Shown piece by piece: positions 63,740-64,000 of a stretch of 64,000 bases of DNA. Source of the DNA: Bryopsis sp. KO-2023. Lineage: Eukaryota; Chlorophyta; Ulvophyceae; Bryopsidales; Bryopsidaceae. Where the stretch lies: positions 252,001 to 316,000 of the forward strand of contig BSYQ01000007.1 in NCBI GenBank assembly GCA_030272585.1, written 5' to 3'. The stretch's first letter is position 1, and each line of letters opens with the position of its first letter. The position numbers were made by a program, and so were the translations under genes. Under the pieces are notes generated by a model. The model saw only the letters and a program-made list of their open reading frames with translations, was not told the DNA's origin and did not search any database.

Positions 63740-64000
63740 TTCAGTCTGGGTCCTTAGTCTAGAGGTTATCAAGGGTTATAAAGGGTTAGTCGGAGCTCTG
63801 GCTAGAAGGGCTGAGCTGAGAAATGATAGAGACGTTTTGAGGAGAGCTAGATGATAGCTAGTATTTGTAAGGTTAGGAGATGGGCTGGGAGTTTTCTAGA
63901 AGCTCTGGGCTGAGAGTATAAAAGGCTGGGGATCGTTGTAAAGAACAAGCTTGTTGAAATAAGATTCAGTTGTATACTCTCGTGTCTCAGACCTTTCTTA
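63740..64000 (+). repeat. A3 3' LTR, second part (runs past the window)
   Basis: Starts with the duplicated TTCAG and continues the A3 LTR from its base 228. It reaches LTR base 483 at 64000, so 88 bases should remain outside. Confidence 0.95.

Larger units (their letters stand above)
45214..64000 (+). mobile_element. Ty3/Gypsy chromovirus A3 (with B2 in its 3' LTR; runs past the window)
   Basis: A family A element on the plus strand, inserted in B1 at the sequence CATGG. 5' LTR 45214-45784, primer site 45786-45800, small ORFs, gag, pol, post-pol ORF and 3' LTR from 53422. B2 (53649-63739) is inserted in that LTR. Its gag region also carries the TRIM at 47179-47716. The other genes look whole. 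A3-specific bases (CTGGAAGGAG, TTTTGAGGAG, GAGTTTTCTAG) occur in both LTRs, confirming that they are partners. Confidence 0.95.

Overview
This 64 kb window comes from an intron-bearing eukaryotic nuclear genome. The genes have GT-AG introns with long low-complexity tracts. The two large retroelement families are Ty3/Gypsy chromoviruses that end in a chromodomain. There is also a BED/hAT transposase and a tyrosine recombinase joined to a GCR1_C-like DNA-binding domain. Recombinases of that kind are best known from fungi, but the pol proteins also resemble those of algae and streptophytes, so I do not assign a phylum. No rRNA, housekeeping gene or CRISPR array is visible. Almost everything is mobile DNA or satellite.

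Left part (1-11,226): a plus-strand split gene (about 711-7,556) encodes a Crypton-type tyrosine recombinase. It has a catalytic R...H-R...Y core (3,457-4,558), a Pro-rich linker built from 98-residue tandem repeats and a C-terminal GCR1_C-like domain. Its introns carry a hexamer microsatellite, a 40-43 bp minisatellite and copies of a 15 bp near-palindrome that is scattered over the first 8.3 kb. Beyond it lie diverged repeats, TCGCCA-rich DNA and a 403 bp non-autonomous hAT element (9,609-10,011).

Middle (11,227-18,170): a 6.9 kb hAT transposon with matching termini and a perfect 8 bp target duplication. It holds a minus-strand transposase gene of about 13 exons. One exon is interrupted by a 999 bp MITE with its own TIRs and TSD. 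The MITE is made of GATCGG-type repeats around an inverted pair of tRNA-like sequences. From 18.2 to 20.06 kb there are only gag-like remnants and inverted-repeat clusters.

Right part (20,063-64,000): nested Ty3/Gypsy elements of two families, here called A (LTR about 570 bp) and B (LTR about 420 bp). A1 lies on the minus strand. A2 (plus) is entered by B1 (minus), B1 by A3 (plus), and the 3' LTR of A3 by B2 (minus). A2 and B1 must continue to the right of the window. The gag region of A2 carries a 465 bp hAT-type MITE with a tRNA-like core. The gag region of A3 carries a 538 bp TRIM with 71 bp LTRs. Flanking duplications and a one-base LTR marker show that A1 and A2 recombined as inverted repeats and flipped the 284 bp between them. 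Both families carry an extra gene after pol that encodes a coiled coil followed by a Cys/His cluster, and family A also has three small ORFs before gag. Identical or near-identical LTRs point to very recent activity.
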